Assembly (NCBI GenBank): GCA_025454795.1
Contig: JALONT010000004.1
Span: 44,902-108,901 of the forward strand
Direction: 5' to 3'
DNA from: Bacteroidales bacterium
GTDB taxonomy: Bacteria > Bacteroidota > Bacteroidia > Bacteroidales > VadinHA17
DNA: 64,000 nt
The stretch's first letter is position 1. Each line of letters starts with the position of its first letter. The notes below the pieces were generated by a model. That model was not told where the DNA came from. It did no database searches and saw nothing but the letters and a program-made list of their open reading frames with translations. Positions 53,877 through 62,518 of the stretch are shown here, in pieces. The position numbers were made by a program, and so were the translations under genes.

Positions 53877-55400
53877 TCAGTAACCGAATTTATACCCGAA
53901 TGTAAGAGTGAATATATTTCTGTGGATGTTCAAATTTGTCATAACTTCTTCTATATCATCAACGCTATAAAGAATGTAATTCTGATTATTAGTCATTCTT
54001 GAAAATCCAAAGTCAACAAAAATATTCTGCTCTCTGAATCCTATTCCTAATGCTATTGAATTATAATTAAGCTCCTCGTTAATATCACCTGATGTCCAGG
54101 GTCTTCCATAAAATCCATAGCCACCCCGCAGGTAAATGCTATTCAGCCTGACTTCAGCCCCAAGCCTTATGTTGCTAACAGGCCGGAGAGTATTTCTAAT
54201 CTCCTGATTCTTGACACCATAATCATAATCGTCGCCCGTTTCTGAGAACTTTGCCGTGCTGTAATCAATAAATTCATAATCGGCGCTGATTAGGGCAATT
54301 TTCTTTATCTGCAGCGCAGCCCCGGCGATGGCTCTGAATGGCGTCGCAAGTGCATAGTTAAACCTCATCGGCTCATTATCGACATTTATCGGATCTGCAA
54401 GATCTGTGAACCAGGTTGATAAATTATCGTTATTATATTCATCAATTTTAAATAATGTTGGAGAATGGAAAGCAACCCCGATCTTCAGAATATCAAGCGG
54501 TCTGTAAATCCCACCTATTTTAAGGGAATAACCTGTCCCGATGTTTTTATAATAATATGTATAATTAAAATCCGTAAATCCATCACCGGCAGGTGAATAT
54601 CTCGAAGGCATTATTTTGTCGGCTGATTCACTGTGCTTTATTGTACTTTCAAAATTAATTCTTGAAATTCCAAGTGTTGCCCCGAAAAATAACTTGTTGG
54701 AGTAATTACCGCCAATGGAGAATGAATGTTCTCCGGAAAATCCGCTTGTCGTCATGACACGTTTCATATTCTGACCATATTCTGATATAGCCTCATCGCC
54801 ATAATTCGAATAGATAGTGCCATATTTGGTATTCGATCCCGGAAGTGAATCGATGAGATAGGTTCTCCACCCCAGGTACGAATCATAAACTGCATCATTG
54901 TTTTCGAGTTCATCTTTGTACCATCCATTGGTTTTTTCGGCCCAATAATCCAGCAGTGAACTTTTGTCGCTTGTCCCCTGCATGACAATGCTCTGGGTAA
55001 AGTTGTTGGTCCTGTTAAAAGAGTACCCGAAGTTAAGTGTGATAAGACCTGTCTTCTCTTCCTTCTTCAGGAGGTTTACCACGATGCCTGCCTGTGCAAG
55101 GTTGAAATCATAGAGGTAATCTACAGAGTTCTCTGCAAACAGACCAGCGGTTGTTTTGATATGAAAGAGCTGTGGAGTGATAGTAAATTCCGATGAACGA
55201 AAAACACCAGTACCCGCCGGGTTCTGGGAAAGAGAAGAAATATCTCCCCCAAGGGCTGTAAAAGCTCCTCCCATAGAATTGAACCTTGCGGTTCCGTTGT
55301 AGAACAGCTGAGAATACCTCAGTGCATCATCGACATTCTGGGCTTTTATCCCTGTGAGCATCGATATTAATACCAGAAATATCAAACTAAATTTCTTCAT
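53877..55400 (-). CDS. OmpP1/FadL-family outer-membrane transporter
   Basis: 507 residues from the ATG at 55400, where a standard signal peptide begins (MKKFSLIFLVLISMLTGIKAQ); a longer frame to 55439 lacks support. The mature N-terminus GTARFNSMGGAFTALGGDISSLSQNPAG is the FadL-type NPA hatch region. Strand-rich sequence follows and ends FTLTFGYKFGY, with terminal Tyr. FadL-type barrels admit hydrophobic compounds such as long-chain fatty acids through the outer membrane. A long-chain acyl-CoA synthetase is encoded in the window (38982), but not adjacent. Confidence 0.9.
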   Translation of the reverse strand: MKKFSLIFLVLISMLTGIKAQNVDDALRYSQLFYNGTARFNSMGGAFTALGGDISSLSQNPAGTGVFRSSEFTITPQLFHIKTTAGLFAENSVDYLYDFNLAQAGIVVNLLKKEEKTGLITLNFGYSFNRTNNFTQSIVMQGTSDKSSLLDYWAEKTNGWYKDELENNDAVYDSYLGWRTYLIDSLPGSNTKYGTIYSNYGDEAISEYGQNMKRVMTTSGFSGEHSFSIGGNYSNKLFFGATLGISRINFESTIKHSESADKIMPSRYSPAGDGFTDFNYTYYYKNIGTGYSLKIGGIYRPLDILKIGVAFHSPTLFKIDEYNNDNLSTWFTDLADPINVDNEPMRFNYALATPFRAIAGAALQIKKIALISADYEFIDYSTAKFSETGDDYDYGVKNQEIRNTLRPVSNIRLGAEVRLNSIYLRGGYGFYGRPWTSGDINEELNYNSIALGIGFREQNIFVDFGFSRMTNNQNYILYSVDDIEEVMTNLNIHRNIFTLTFGYKFGY

Positions 55401-55453
55401 AATTGTCAGTTTTTTCTTATAAGCATCCCAACATTCCATTTAAAGAATGAACG

Positions 55454-55474
55454 AATAACACAGGCTGTGTTATT
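55454..55474 (-). terminator. Hairpin after the first low-complexity protein gene
   Basis: AATAACACA and TGTGTTATT form a perfect 9-bp stem with a 3-base loop, ten bases beyond the stop of the minus-strand gene. The minus strand then reads CGTTCATTCTTT, only a broken T-tract. Confidence 0.6.
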
Positions 55475-55483
55475 ATCTCACAC

Positions 55484-56851
55484 TTACCTCCTGCCTCCCG
55501 AAGATGAATTGTGGGAAGAAGATCCTGAGGATGAACCGGAGGATGAACCGGAAGATGAACCGGAAGATGAACCGGAAGATGAACCGGAAGATCCGGATGA
55601 ATATCCTCTTGAGCCAGATCCACTGCTGTAAGATGAGGAAGCTGATCTGCCGGAAGATGAATTATATGATCCCGATGAGTAGCCGGAACTGCTTTCTGCG
55701 CTTCTTCTTGAAGGGACCGAATAGCTTCCTGAATTATTATATGAAGGGGCTGACCTTGTACGTACTGACCCGGATGAAGGAGTACTTCTTACTGATGAAT
55801 TTTTGTAGGTTTCGGTACCTGAAGAAGAACGTTGTGTTACATCAGTATTAACTCTGCTGTTGTTGTATGAAGGTCTTGTAGACATCCTCGGATTAGTATA
55901 ACTAGGTGTATAAGTCCTCCCTGAACTATTGTATTCGGGTTTTGTAGCCACTGAACTTCTTGTAGCAGTAGAAGTACCGGTAGCTGATTTTACATCTCCT
56001 GATACACGCTGACCAGATTTAATATTAGATGTATTCATTGCATCAGTAGTTCTTACAGCCTGAGTTCCTGCTCTTCTGCCATCAGGTGAAACCATGGAAT
56101 TGCCTGTTGCTGATTTTCTTGAAGCATCTGTTCCTGTTTTGGTCGAAAGATAGCTGTCTCTTCTTCCTGAAGCAGAAGCTGGCAAACTACTGTTCCATTT
56201 TGAAGAATAGGAGCTTTCTCTTTCCCTTCGTCCGTATGTAACTGAATTCCTGGAATCGCTATAGTGTACATTATAATTTGATCCCCAGTTTCCGTATCCA
56301 TAGGAATAAGGTGAATAGTAGGAATAATAGGGATTATATCCATAATATCCGCCGTAAAATCCTCCATAGTAATTATGATATCCATAGTCATAGTAGAAAG
56401 GATCGTAATAGAACGGATCATAATACGGGTAACCACCGAAACCAAATCTGTATGACGGGTAAATCCAGGAATTATAGAAAGGATCTCTCCAGTAAGGATA
56501 GAATGAACTACCGTAAAAACTTCTTAATCTTCCAGCGTATGAATAATTATCGTAATAGTTGTAATTATCATAATTGCTGCCATAAGGATTGAGCAAAGAT
56601 TGATCTGTGCCTACAGCATCAGAATACTCATCAGATACGAGGGTATCAGCAGTGTATATGTTATCATAATAGTCCGGCGACTTTAAATTACCTTCCACAA
56701 TCTGCCTGCTTGCAGAATTCTGAACCCTGGTTACAGGTTGATCGGAAGGTGAATAGTAAAGGTCATCATATTCGACTCCGGTGTAAAGGCTTGACGTACA
56801 AGACCCTAAGACCAGGGATGCAAGGACTGTTATGTAATTTATTGCTTTCAT
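55484..56851 (-). CDS. Tyr/Ser/Gly-rich secreted lipoprotein, function unknown
   Basis: 455 residues. A signal peptide ends in a lipobox (LVLGSC, Cys17). The N-terminal third is acidic and Tyr-rich (YDDLYYSP, YDPFYYD, GGFYGGYYGYN repeats, about 85-195). The rest is low complexity, rich in Ser, Arg, Thr and Gly (VRTRSAPSYNNSGSY), ending in SSGS repeats encoded by a 12-bp tandem repeat. It is probably surface-exposed and intrinsically disordered. The neighbour downstream on the plus coordinate side (56973-58217) has the same design and is likely a paralogue. I recognise no family. Confidence 0.8.
   Translation of the reverse strand: MKAINYITVLASLVLGSCTSSLYTGVEYDDLYYSPSDQPVTRVQNSASRQIVEGNLKSPDYYDNIYTADTLVSDEYSDAVGTDQSLLNPYGSNYDNYNYYDNYSYAGRLRSFYGSSFYPYWRDPFYNSWIYPSYRFGFGGYPYYDPFYYDPFYYDYGYHNYYGGFYGGYYGYNPYYSYYSPYSYGYGNWGSNYNVHYSDSRNSVTYGRRERESSYSSKWNSSLPASASGRRDSYLSTKTGTDASRKSATGNSMVSPDGRRAGTQAVRTTDAMNTSNIKSGQRVSGDVKSATGTSTATRSSVATKPEYNSSGRTYTPSYTNPRMSTRPSYNNSRVNTDVTQRSSSGTETYKNSSVRSTPSSGSVRTRSAPSYNNSGSYSVPSRRSAESSSGYSSGSYNSSSGRSASSSYSSGSGSRGYSSGSSGSSSGSSSGSSSGSSSGSSSGSSSHNSSSGGRR
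55527..55586. repeat. 12-bp tandem repeat, five units, in a coding region
   Basis: Five contiguous copies of GAGGATGAACCG or GAAGATGAACCG, with a degenerate sixth after 55586. Read on the minus strand it encodes Ser-Ser-Gly-Ser type units near the C-terminus of the Ser/Gly-rich lipoprotein. Since 12 is a multiple of three, copy-number changes would lengthen or shorten the tail without a frameshift. Confidence 0.85.
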
Positions 56852-56940
56852 GATTGATTCCCTCTTTTATTTCCTAAATCAAGTGCAAATATTATACCAA
56901 ATTATCATAAAATGGAATGAGTCTTCATTTTTTAATTAAC

Positions 56941-56964
56941 AAGGACATGCTGCAACATGCCCTT
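56941..56964 (-). terminator. Hairpin after the second low-complexity protein gene
   Basis: On the minus strand AAGGGCATG and CATGTCCTT pair over 9 positions (one G-T wobble) around a 6-base loop, eight bases after the stop at 56973. The strand continues into an A/T-rich stretch. Confidence 0.6.
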
Positions 56965-56972
56965 ATTATTAT

Positions 56973-58217
56973 TTACCTCCTGCTCCTGTCCTTTTTATTT
57001 GAAGAAGAGGAGGATGTCTCAGAGCTTGAACCCGATGATTTGGATGGACCTGATGTCTTTGCTACAGAACCGGACGATGAACTTCTTCCCTGTGACACCC
57101 TTGTTCCACCTGATCCTGAAGGTGATGAAGAGGGTTCCGGTGCGCGGAATGATCTTTCAGATGATGATCTGCTGCCTGTTGATACCTTAGTAGTGCGTTC
57201 TGAAGATGATGAAGCGGGCTTTGTGGTTACATCTGACCTGGATGGAACATTTGCTGGTGCCGGGGGACGTGTTACAGTGCTCCTGGTATTGGTGATATTT
57301 CCTTTATTTCCGTCAGAATTGCTGTTTCTGTTATTCCCGCTGTTACCAATATTGCTATCGTTCTGTCCGAAATTACCGTTGTTACCATCAGTACGGCTAT
57401 TCCTGTTATTTCCATTATTACCGGTATTGCTGCTATTACCAGTGTTGCGGTTATAGGTGCCGGTGTTTCTGGCCCCGGCAGAACGTCTTTCCTGACCGGT
57501 AGTATTGCCTGACTGCATTCTTTCGTTGTTTCTGTTCACATCCGTACCCGATGTGGGGGCACCTTTTGATTCCCTTCTGGCAGCAGCACCCGAGGAATTC
57601 CTGTTGTATCCTGATGAAGTCCTGTTATAGCCTGAAGATTTGTTGTCGTTATAGTATTCTCTTGAAGAATACCTTGTAGCGTGATAAATGTGGTTATGAT
57701 TATAAGTATTGTAAACAGGTCTGTAATCGTTGTACCAATGATTATGACTGTTCCATCCCCAGTAGTTATTCCTCCACCTGCTGCCAATATTAATGTTAAT
57801 AATAACTGGTGAGTACCAGCTGTAGTAGAATGGATCGTAACCCCAGTAATATGAGCTTCCGTAATAAGGATCGTACCCCCGGTTATAATCCCATGCGTTG
57901 TAGTAAACCGGGTAGTTGACTGAATAACCATAGCCGAATCCGCTTCTGCCATAGATACTTAATCCCCAAGAGTAAGGCTGGTAGTTATACCAGTATGTAT
58001 CGGTAAACACAGGGGAATAATACTCGAAAGCAGCATAGGACCTGTGAAACCTGTTTATCCGGGATGAAAAATAATAGTCATAATCATCATAGTAATTATT
58101 TATTACAATTCCGGCGCCATCATTTCTGTAGTCGCGGTTATCAGCAAACTGAGCTTTTACCGGCGAAGCCGCAAGCAGAAGTGCTGAAAATATTCCGATG
58201 TAAAATTTTGCTTTCAT
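56973..58217 (-). CDS. Tyr/Asn-rich secreted protein, function unknown
   Basis: 414 residues. A signal peptide (MKAKFYIGIFSALLLAASPVKAQ) starts it. Aromatic-rich blocks (YSWGLSIYGRSGFGYGYS, GYDPFYYSWYSPV, about 60-190) are followed by Asn/Gly/Ser repeats (GNSSNTGNNGNNRN and similar, about 255-310) and a Ser/Arg/Lys tail ending KKDRSRR. YDPFYY, also present in the neighbouring lipoprotein, and the same three-part design indicate a paralogous pair. Unlike most genes here it has a textbook ribosome-binding site, suggesting high expression. A matrix, coat or adhesion role is possible but unproven. Confidence 0.8.
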   Translation of the reverse strand: MKAKFYIGIFSALLLAASPVKAQFADNRDYRNDGAGIVINNYYDDYDYYFSSRINRFHRSYAAFEYYSPVFTDTYWYNYQPYSWGLSIYGRSGFGYGYSVNYPVYYNAWDYNRGYDPYYGSSYYWGYDPFYYSWYSPVIININIGSRWRNNYWGWNSHNHWYNDYRPVYNTYNHNHIYHATRYSSREYYNDNKSSGYNRTSSGYNRNSSGAAARRESKGAPTSGTDVNRNNERMQSGNTTGQERRSAGARNTGTYNRNTGNSSNTGNNGNNRNSRTDGNNGNFGQNDSNIGNSGNNRNSNSDGNKGNITNTRSTVTRPPAPANVPSRSDVTTKPASSSSERTTKVSTGSRSSSERSFRAPEPSSSPSGSGGTRVSQGRSSSSGSVAKTSGPSKSSGSSSETSSSSSNKKDRSRR

Positions 58218-58223
58218 GATGAA

Positions 58224-58229
58224 CCTCCT
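58224..58229 (-). promoter_or_regulatory. Strong Shine-Dalgarno site for the Tyr/Asn-rich protein
   Basis: AGGAGG on the minus strand, six bases before the ATG at 58217. A full match to the anti-SD is rare in this window. Confidence 0.75.
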
Positions 58230-58315
58230 GTTTTTTTTAATGATAACTAAACTTTTTATCTATTTTTACGCAATCTATGTTTATATATTAATAAATCAAA
58301 TACTGTACCAAAAAA

Positions 58316-59791
58316 ATGGCGAAGTTTTTAACTAACAGGGAAGAGAATTATGCACAGTGGTATAACGATCTGGTTATTAAGGCTGATCTGGCTGAAAATT
58401 CAGCTGTAAGAGGGTGCATGGTTATCAAGCCATATGGGTATGCGATCTGGGAAAAAATCCAGGCTCAGCTTGACAAGATGTTTAAGGCAACGGGGCATGT
58501 TAATGCTTATTTCCCTCTTTTTATACCAAAATCATTCTTCAGCAAGGAAGCAAAACATGTCGAGGGCTTTGCAAAGGAGTGTGCCATTGTGACCCACTAC
58601 CGTCTTAAAAATGATGAGAATGGCAAAGGAATAATAGTCGACCCGACAGCAAAACTTGAAGAAGAACTGATAATCCGCCCCACTTCAGAAACTATAATCT
58701 GGAATTCATATAAAAACTGGATCCAGTCTTACAGGGATCTTCCAATACTTATTAATCAATGGGCCAATGTGGTAAGATGGGAAATGAGAACCAGGCTTTT
58801 CCTTAGAACCGCAGAGTTTCTCTGGCAGGAAGGACACACTGCTCACGCAACGCGCGAGGAGGCAATTGAGGAGACACAAAAGATGATCAATGTATATGCT
58901 GATTTTGCTGAGAACTTTATGGCACTTCCTGTAATAAAAGGTTATAAATCAGAAAATGAACGATTTGCAGGTGCTATCGACACTTATGCAATTGAAGCTC
59001 TGATGCAGGACGGAAAAGCATTGCAGGCCGGGACAAGCCATTTTCTGGGTCAGAATTTTGCAAAAGCATTTGATGTTCAGTTCACCGATAAAACAGGGAA
59101 ACTTGATTATGTATGGGCCACTTCATGGGGTTTATCAACAAGAATGATAGGTGCACTCATAATGGCTCATTCCGACAATAATGGACTTGTACTGCCACCC
59201 CGCCTCGCTCCCATCCAGGTTGTAATCATACCTATTTACAAAAATGCCGGACAGATGGATAGTATCTCTGCAGTTGCAAAGAAGTTAAAAGCTGATCTTG
59301 AGGCTAAGGGAATTTCCGTAAAATTTGATGACCGGGATAATAATAAACCGGGCTGGAAATTTGCCGAATATGAGCTCAAGGGAGTTCCGGTGCGCCTGGC
59401 TTTGGGACCAAGGGACATTGAAAATAATACAGTAGAGGTTGCCCGAAGGGATACTCTTGAAAAAGAGATTGTTCAAATGGATAAGATATTAACGCATGTA
59501 TTGTTGCTTCTTGAAGAAATACAGAATAACATTTACAAAAAAGCATTGGAATTCCGGAAGGAAAACACCTTTAAAGTGGATACATGGGATGAATTTGTCA
59601 GGATCCTTGATAATCCGGGAGGTTTCATTCTCGCTCACTGGGACGGTACTATTGAAACAGAGGAGAAGATTAAGGAAGAGACTAAGGCTACAATCAGGTG
59701 TATACCTTTTGATTCTCCCGATGAAGATGGCAAATGCATCTATTCAGGAAAGCCTTCAAAGAGAAGAGCCTTATTTGCAAGATCCTATTAA
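58316..59791 (+). CDS. proS: Prolyl-tRNA synthetase, eukaryote/archaeal-type
   Basis: 491 residues, lacking the ~180-residue insertion of the common bacterial type. Class II motifs: [17 protein letters not shown] (motif 1 region), [26 protein letters not shown] (motif 2) and [16 protein letters not shown] (motif 3). The anticodon domain starts near [15 protein letters not shown]. The C-terminus ends [14 protein letters not shown] with the conserved final Tyr of this type; two Cys remain ([13 protein letters not shown]). It charges tRNA-Pro. Confidence 0.97.
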   Translation: MAKFLTNREENYAQWYNDLVIKADLAENSAVRGCMVIKPYGYAIWEKIQAQLDKMFKATGHVNAYFPLFIPKSFFSKEAKHVEGFAKECAIVTHYRLKNDENGKGIIVDPTAKLEEELIIRPTSETIIWNSYKNWIQSYRDLPILINQWANVVRWEMRTRLFLRTAEFLWQEGHTAHATREEAIEETQKMINVYADFAENFMALPVIKGYKSENERFAGAIDTYAIEALMQDGKALQAGTSHFLGQNFAKAFDVQFTDKTGKLDYVWATSWGLSTRMIGALIMAHSDNNGLVLPPRLAPIQVVIIPIYKNAGQMDSISAVAKKLKADLEAKGISVKFDDRDNNKPGWKFAEYELKGVPVRLALGPRDIENNTVEVARRDTLEKEIVQMDKILTHVLLLLEEIQNNIYKKALEFRKENTFKVDTWDEFVRILDNPGGFILAHWDGTIETEEKIKEETKATIRCIPFDSPDEDGKCIYSGKPSKRRALFARSY

Positions 59792-59847
59792 TCTATTTGA
59801 ATAATTATTAATTTTAAAGCCTCTGAAAAATTAAATAATCCCGGACC

Positions 59848-60558
59848 ATGTCTGACCTGAATGAAAAAAAACAATCCATAATCGGAACTCTGAAAGAGAA
59901 ATCCGTCCTCAAACAGAAGGTTTATGACAATACGTTTGAATCATTCTGTAACTTAAAAGATATTCTCAAGAATTTATCAAAGGAAATTAATATAAATCTC
60001 TCAGGGATTGATACAAGAATAAAGCTTGAATATACTGATCGCAGCAATTTTGATGCCCAGTTGAAAGTAGCGGGTGATATTTTATTCTTCAGCATGCATT
60101 CGAATATATTCCAGTTCGACAGGGAGCATGCGGCATGGAAAACTGCTTATATCCAGAAAAACAAGTATAATGCCTATTCCGGAATTATTAATATTTACAA
60201 CTTCCTGGCTGACTCATTCAAATATTCAAGGCTTGACGATCTGGGTTACCTGATTGCCAGAATCTTCATAAATCATGAAAAACAATATTTTGTAGAGGGC
60301 AAAAGACAGATGGGAATGCTTTTTACCAATTACGGTAATGAGCAGATTAGCAGGGAATCACTTCAGATCGTTATTTCAACAGCTATCCAGTATTCCCTTG
60401 AATTTGACCTTCTGGTGCCTCCCTATGATTCAGTAAAGATTTCTACCGTTGGTCAGGCAGAATCAAAGATTCAGCACTCACGGATTATAACAGGCAAGCG
60501 TCTTGGATTCCAGTTTAACTCTGACGATGTACTTGATAACGATTCTCATGAAACCTGA
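59848..60558 (+). CDS. Conserved-looking protein of unknown function
   Basis: 236 residues, no signal peptide or membrane helix. The start is a helical, Lys-rich segment (about 1-50), then an alpha/beta region (FDAQLKVAGDILFFSMHSN, YIQKNKYNAYSGIINIYNFLADSFKYSR) and a central patch LGYLIARIFINHEKQYFVEGKRQMG. I do not recognise the family. It sits 56 bases after proS and its TGA overlaps the ATG of the outer-membrane barrel gene (TGATG). That indicates translational coupling and perhaps a shared process, even though this product appears cytoplasmic. Confidence 0.65.
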   Translation: MSDLNEKKQSIIGTLKEKSVLKQKVYDNTFESFCNLKDILKNLSKEININLSGIDTRIKLEYTDRSNFDAQLKVAGDILFFSMHSNIFQFDREHAAWKTAYIQKNKYNAYSGIINIYNFLADSFKYSRLDDLGYLIARIFINHEKQYFVEGKRQMGMLFTNYGNEQISRESLQIVISTAIQYSLEFDLLVPPYDSVKISTVGQAESKIQHSRIITGKRLGFQFNSDDVLDNDSHET

Positions 60559-62501
60559 TGAGTCATTTCATTTTAAAATACAGAAGATTTCTTCAGCCTT
60601 TGATTATCCCGGCACTTCTGTTTTCTATTTATAGTCCGGTCCATTCTCAGATACAATACGGAAAGGATTCTGTATTTTTAACCGGGCCAAATAAGATCAT
60701 TTTTCTCTTTAATAACGGAGCATCATTTTTCAATGACACCCTGCCCCGGATAGACAGGACACTTGTCCCCTCAGGATTTCTGAAAGATGAAAAACAGAGT
60801 GTCTTCCTTGATTCTCTGAAGGAACGGGCATCAAAGCATCTTATTACGCAGAAATTATACGGTCTTCTGATCGTCACAAATGAACCTCTATCAAAAAAGG
60901 AGATCACTGAGTCAAGCGAAAAGAATTATCTCATATACTCCGGGAAAAAGATACGGAATATTGATATACAACGACTTAATGTCTTCGGATCGAACCTTAA
61001 CTCACCTCAGTCCTTCAATCCGAATAAAACCGAAGATTTATTAAATAAAACCCATTTAAACACAAATGAATTCATAATAAGGAAGAACCTGCTCTTCTCA
61101 GAGGGCGACACCATTTCCCCACTGATCCTAAGCGACAATGAAAGAATCCTTAGACACCTTCCTTTCATTGATGATTCAAGAATTGTGGTTATCCCGGTTT
61201 CCGATGATCTGGTTGATATTGTTGTTCTGACAAAAGATGTCTATTCTCTTGGAGCTTCATTTGAATACAACAGTATAAAGAAAGGGAGGGCTTCCCTCTT
61301 TGATAAGAACCTGCTGGGGATGGGTCATGAATTCAGGCTTGATGTACCCTATGATTCGGATCTGCCCGACTCTCCGGGTTTCGGTATAGAGTATAATATC
61401 GATAACATCGCTAAGTCCTTTATTAATCTGAACCTCCTTTTTTTTGACGGCCTTGGGGAAAAAACTTATGGATTCAGGCTGGAGCGCAACCTCGTAAGCA
61501 CAGCAACCAAATATGCTGGAGGAATTTCGGTAAGACAAATGTTCACAACCGAGGATCTTGATACTCTTTCGTTGCCAGAACCACTGAAATATAATCTGCA
61601 GGATTACTGGCTCGCCCGCTCAATACTCATAAATAAGGAAAGCGTAACCCGGCTCATTTTTGGCATACGTTATACCAATAATAATGTTTTCGACCACCCT
61701 TTCATCCTCCCTGATTCTTACTATCATCTCCAGAAATACAGGATATTCCTTGGATCAGCCTCACTGTCGATCAGGAGATATTACAAGACCAACCTTATAT
61801 ATTCTTACGGACGGACAGAAGATATCCCATACGGTGGACTTCTTACACTAACAGCGGGGAAGGAGATAAACGAATTCAAAAAAAGGCTTTACTCCGGACT
61901 TAAATTGTCCATCGGACAATCATATAAAAGAATTGGATATTTTTACATATCGGCAGGTGCCTCTACATTCCTCCTTGAAAATCACACTGAACAGGGCATT
62001 CTGTTTCTGAGAACCAATTTTGTATCTAACCTTCTTTATCTTTCAAGTTTCAGGATAAGAAATTTTGTAAGAGTTGATTATACAAGAGGATTTGACAGGT
62101 ATACTGATGAGCACCTGGTATATAACCGTGAAAACGGTTTTTCAGACTTCAGAAACGATTCTGTAAACGGGGCACAGAGATTATCCCTGAGTCTTGAATC
62201 GGTTATTTTCAGCCCGGTAAATTATTATGGATTCAGATTTGCTTTTTTTACTTTTGCTGACCTGGGTTACCTTTTCGGGACAAATGAAGTTGTTGGTAAC
62301 GGGGAAATACTGTCAAGCTTAGGAATAGGTATCCGAATCAGAAATGACAACCTGGTATTCAATACTTTTCAGATAAAACTGGCTTTCTTTCCGAATCTCC
62401 CGCCTTATTCTAAAGTCAATTATTTTTCAGTTTCAGGAGAGACGCTTCTTAAACCTGAAGGTTTTGACCCCGGACCCCCTACAGTGCTGACCTACAGATG
62501 A
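60558..62501 (+). CDS. Omp85/TamA-like outer-membrane protein with POTRA-like domain
   Basis: 647 residues. A signal peptide (about 1-30, ending VHSQ) leads to a charged region, then a POTRA-like stretch (about 130-228): KIRNIDIQRLNVFG, NLLFSEGDTISPLILSDNERILRHLPFI and DLVDIVVLTKDVYS. From about 230 it is strand-rich barrel sequence that includes SFEYNSIKKGRASLFDKNLLG, FYISAGAS and FRFAFFTFADLGYLF. This is the BamA/TamA-type plan with fewer POTRA domains than BamA. It may assist outer-membrane protein insertion, perhaps as the distant partner of the TamB-like protein. Assignment to a subfamily is uncertain. Confidence 0.75.
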   Translation: MSHFILKYRRFLQPLIIPALLFSIYSPVHSQIQYGKDSVFLTGPNKIIFLFNNGASFFNDTLPRIDRTLVPSGFLKDEKQSVFLDSLKERASKHLITQKLYGLLIVTNEPLSKKEITESSEKNYLIYSGKKIRNIDIQRLNVFGSNLNSPQSFNPNKTEDLLNKTHLNTNEFIIRKNLLFSEGDTISPLILSDNERILRHLPFIDDSRIVVIPVSDDLVDIVVLTKDVYSLGASFEYNSIKKGRASLFDKNLLGMGHEFRLDVPYDSDLPDSPGFGIEYNIDNIAKSFINLNLLFFDGLGEKTYGFRLERNLVSTATKYAGGISVRQMFTTEDLDTLSLPEPLKYNLQDYWLARSILINKESVTRLIFGIRYTNNNVFDHPFILPDSYYHLQKYRIFLGSASLSIRRYYKTNLIYSYGRTEDIPYGGLLTLTAGKEINEFKKRLYSGLKLSIGQSYKRIGYFYISAGASTFLLENHTEQGILFLRTNFVSNLLYLSSFRIRNFVRVDYTRGFDRYTDEHLVYNRENGFSDFRNDSVNGAQRLSLSLESVIFSPVNYYGFRFAFFTFADLGYLFGTNEVVGNGEILSSLGIGIRIRNDNLVFNTFQIKLAFFPNLPPYSKVNYFSVSGETLLKPEGFDPGPPTVLTYR

Positions 62502-62518
62502 TCTAACTAAAGAACCGT

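Noticed and set aside
55527..55586. The 12-bp repeat as a CRISPR or other structural array
   Set aside because: Units are contiguous, 12 bp and coding, with no spacers.
55504..55851. Plus-strand frame starting with repeated MNRK units
   Set aside because: It is the other-strand reading of the 12-bp tandem repeat within the Ser/Gly lipoprotein gene.
56917..57456. 179-residue plus-strand frame rich in Asp/Glu and Leu
   Set aside because: It is antisense to the Tyr/Asn-rich protein gene, whose Ser/Asn codons give acidic and Leu-rich shadows. It has no separate start context or family signal.
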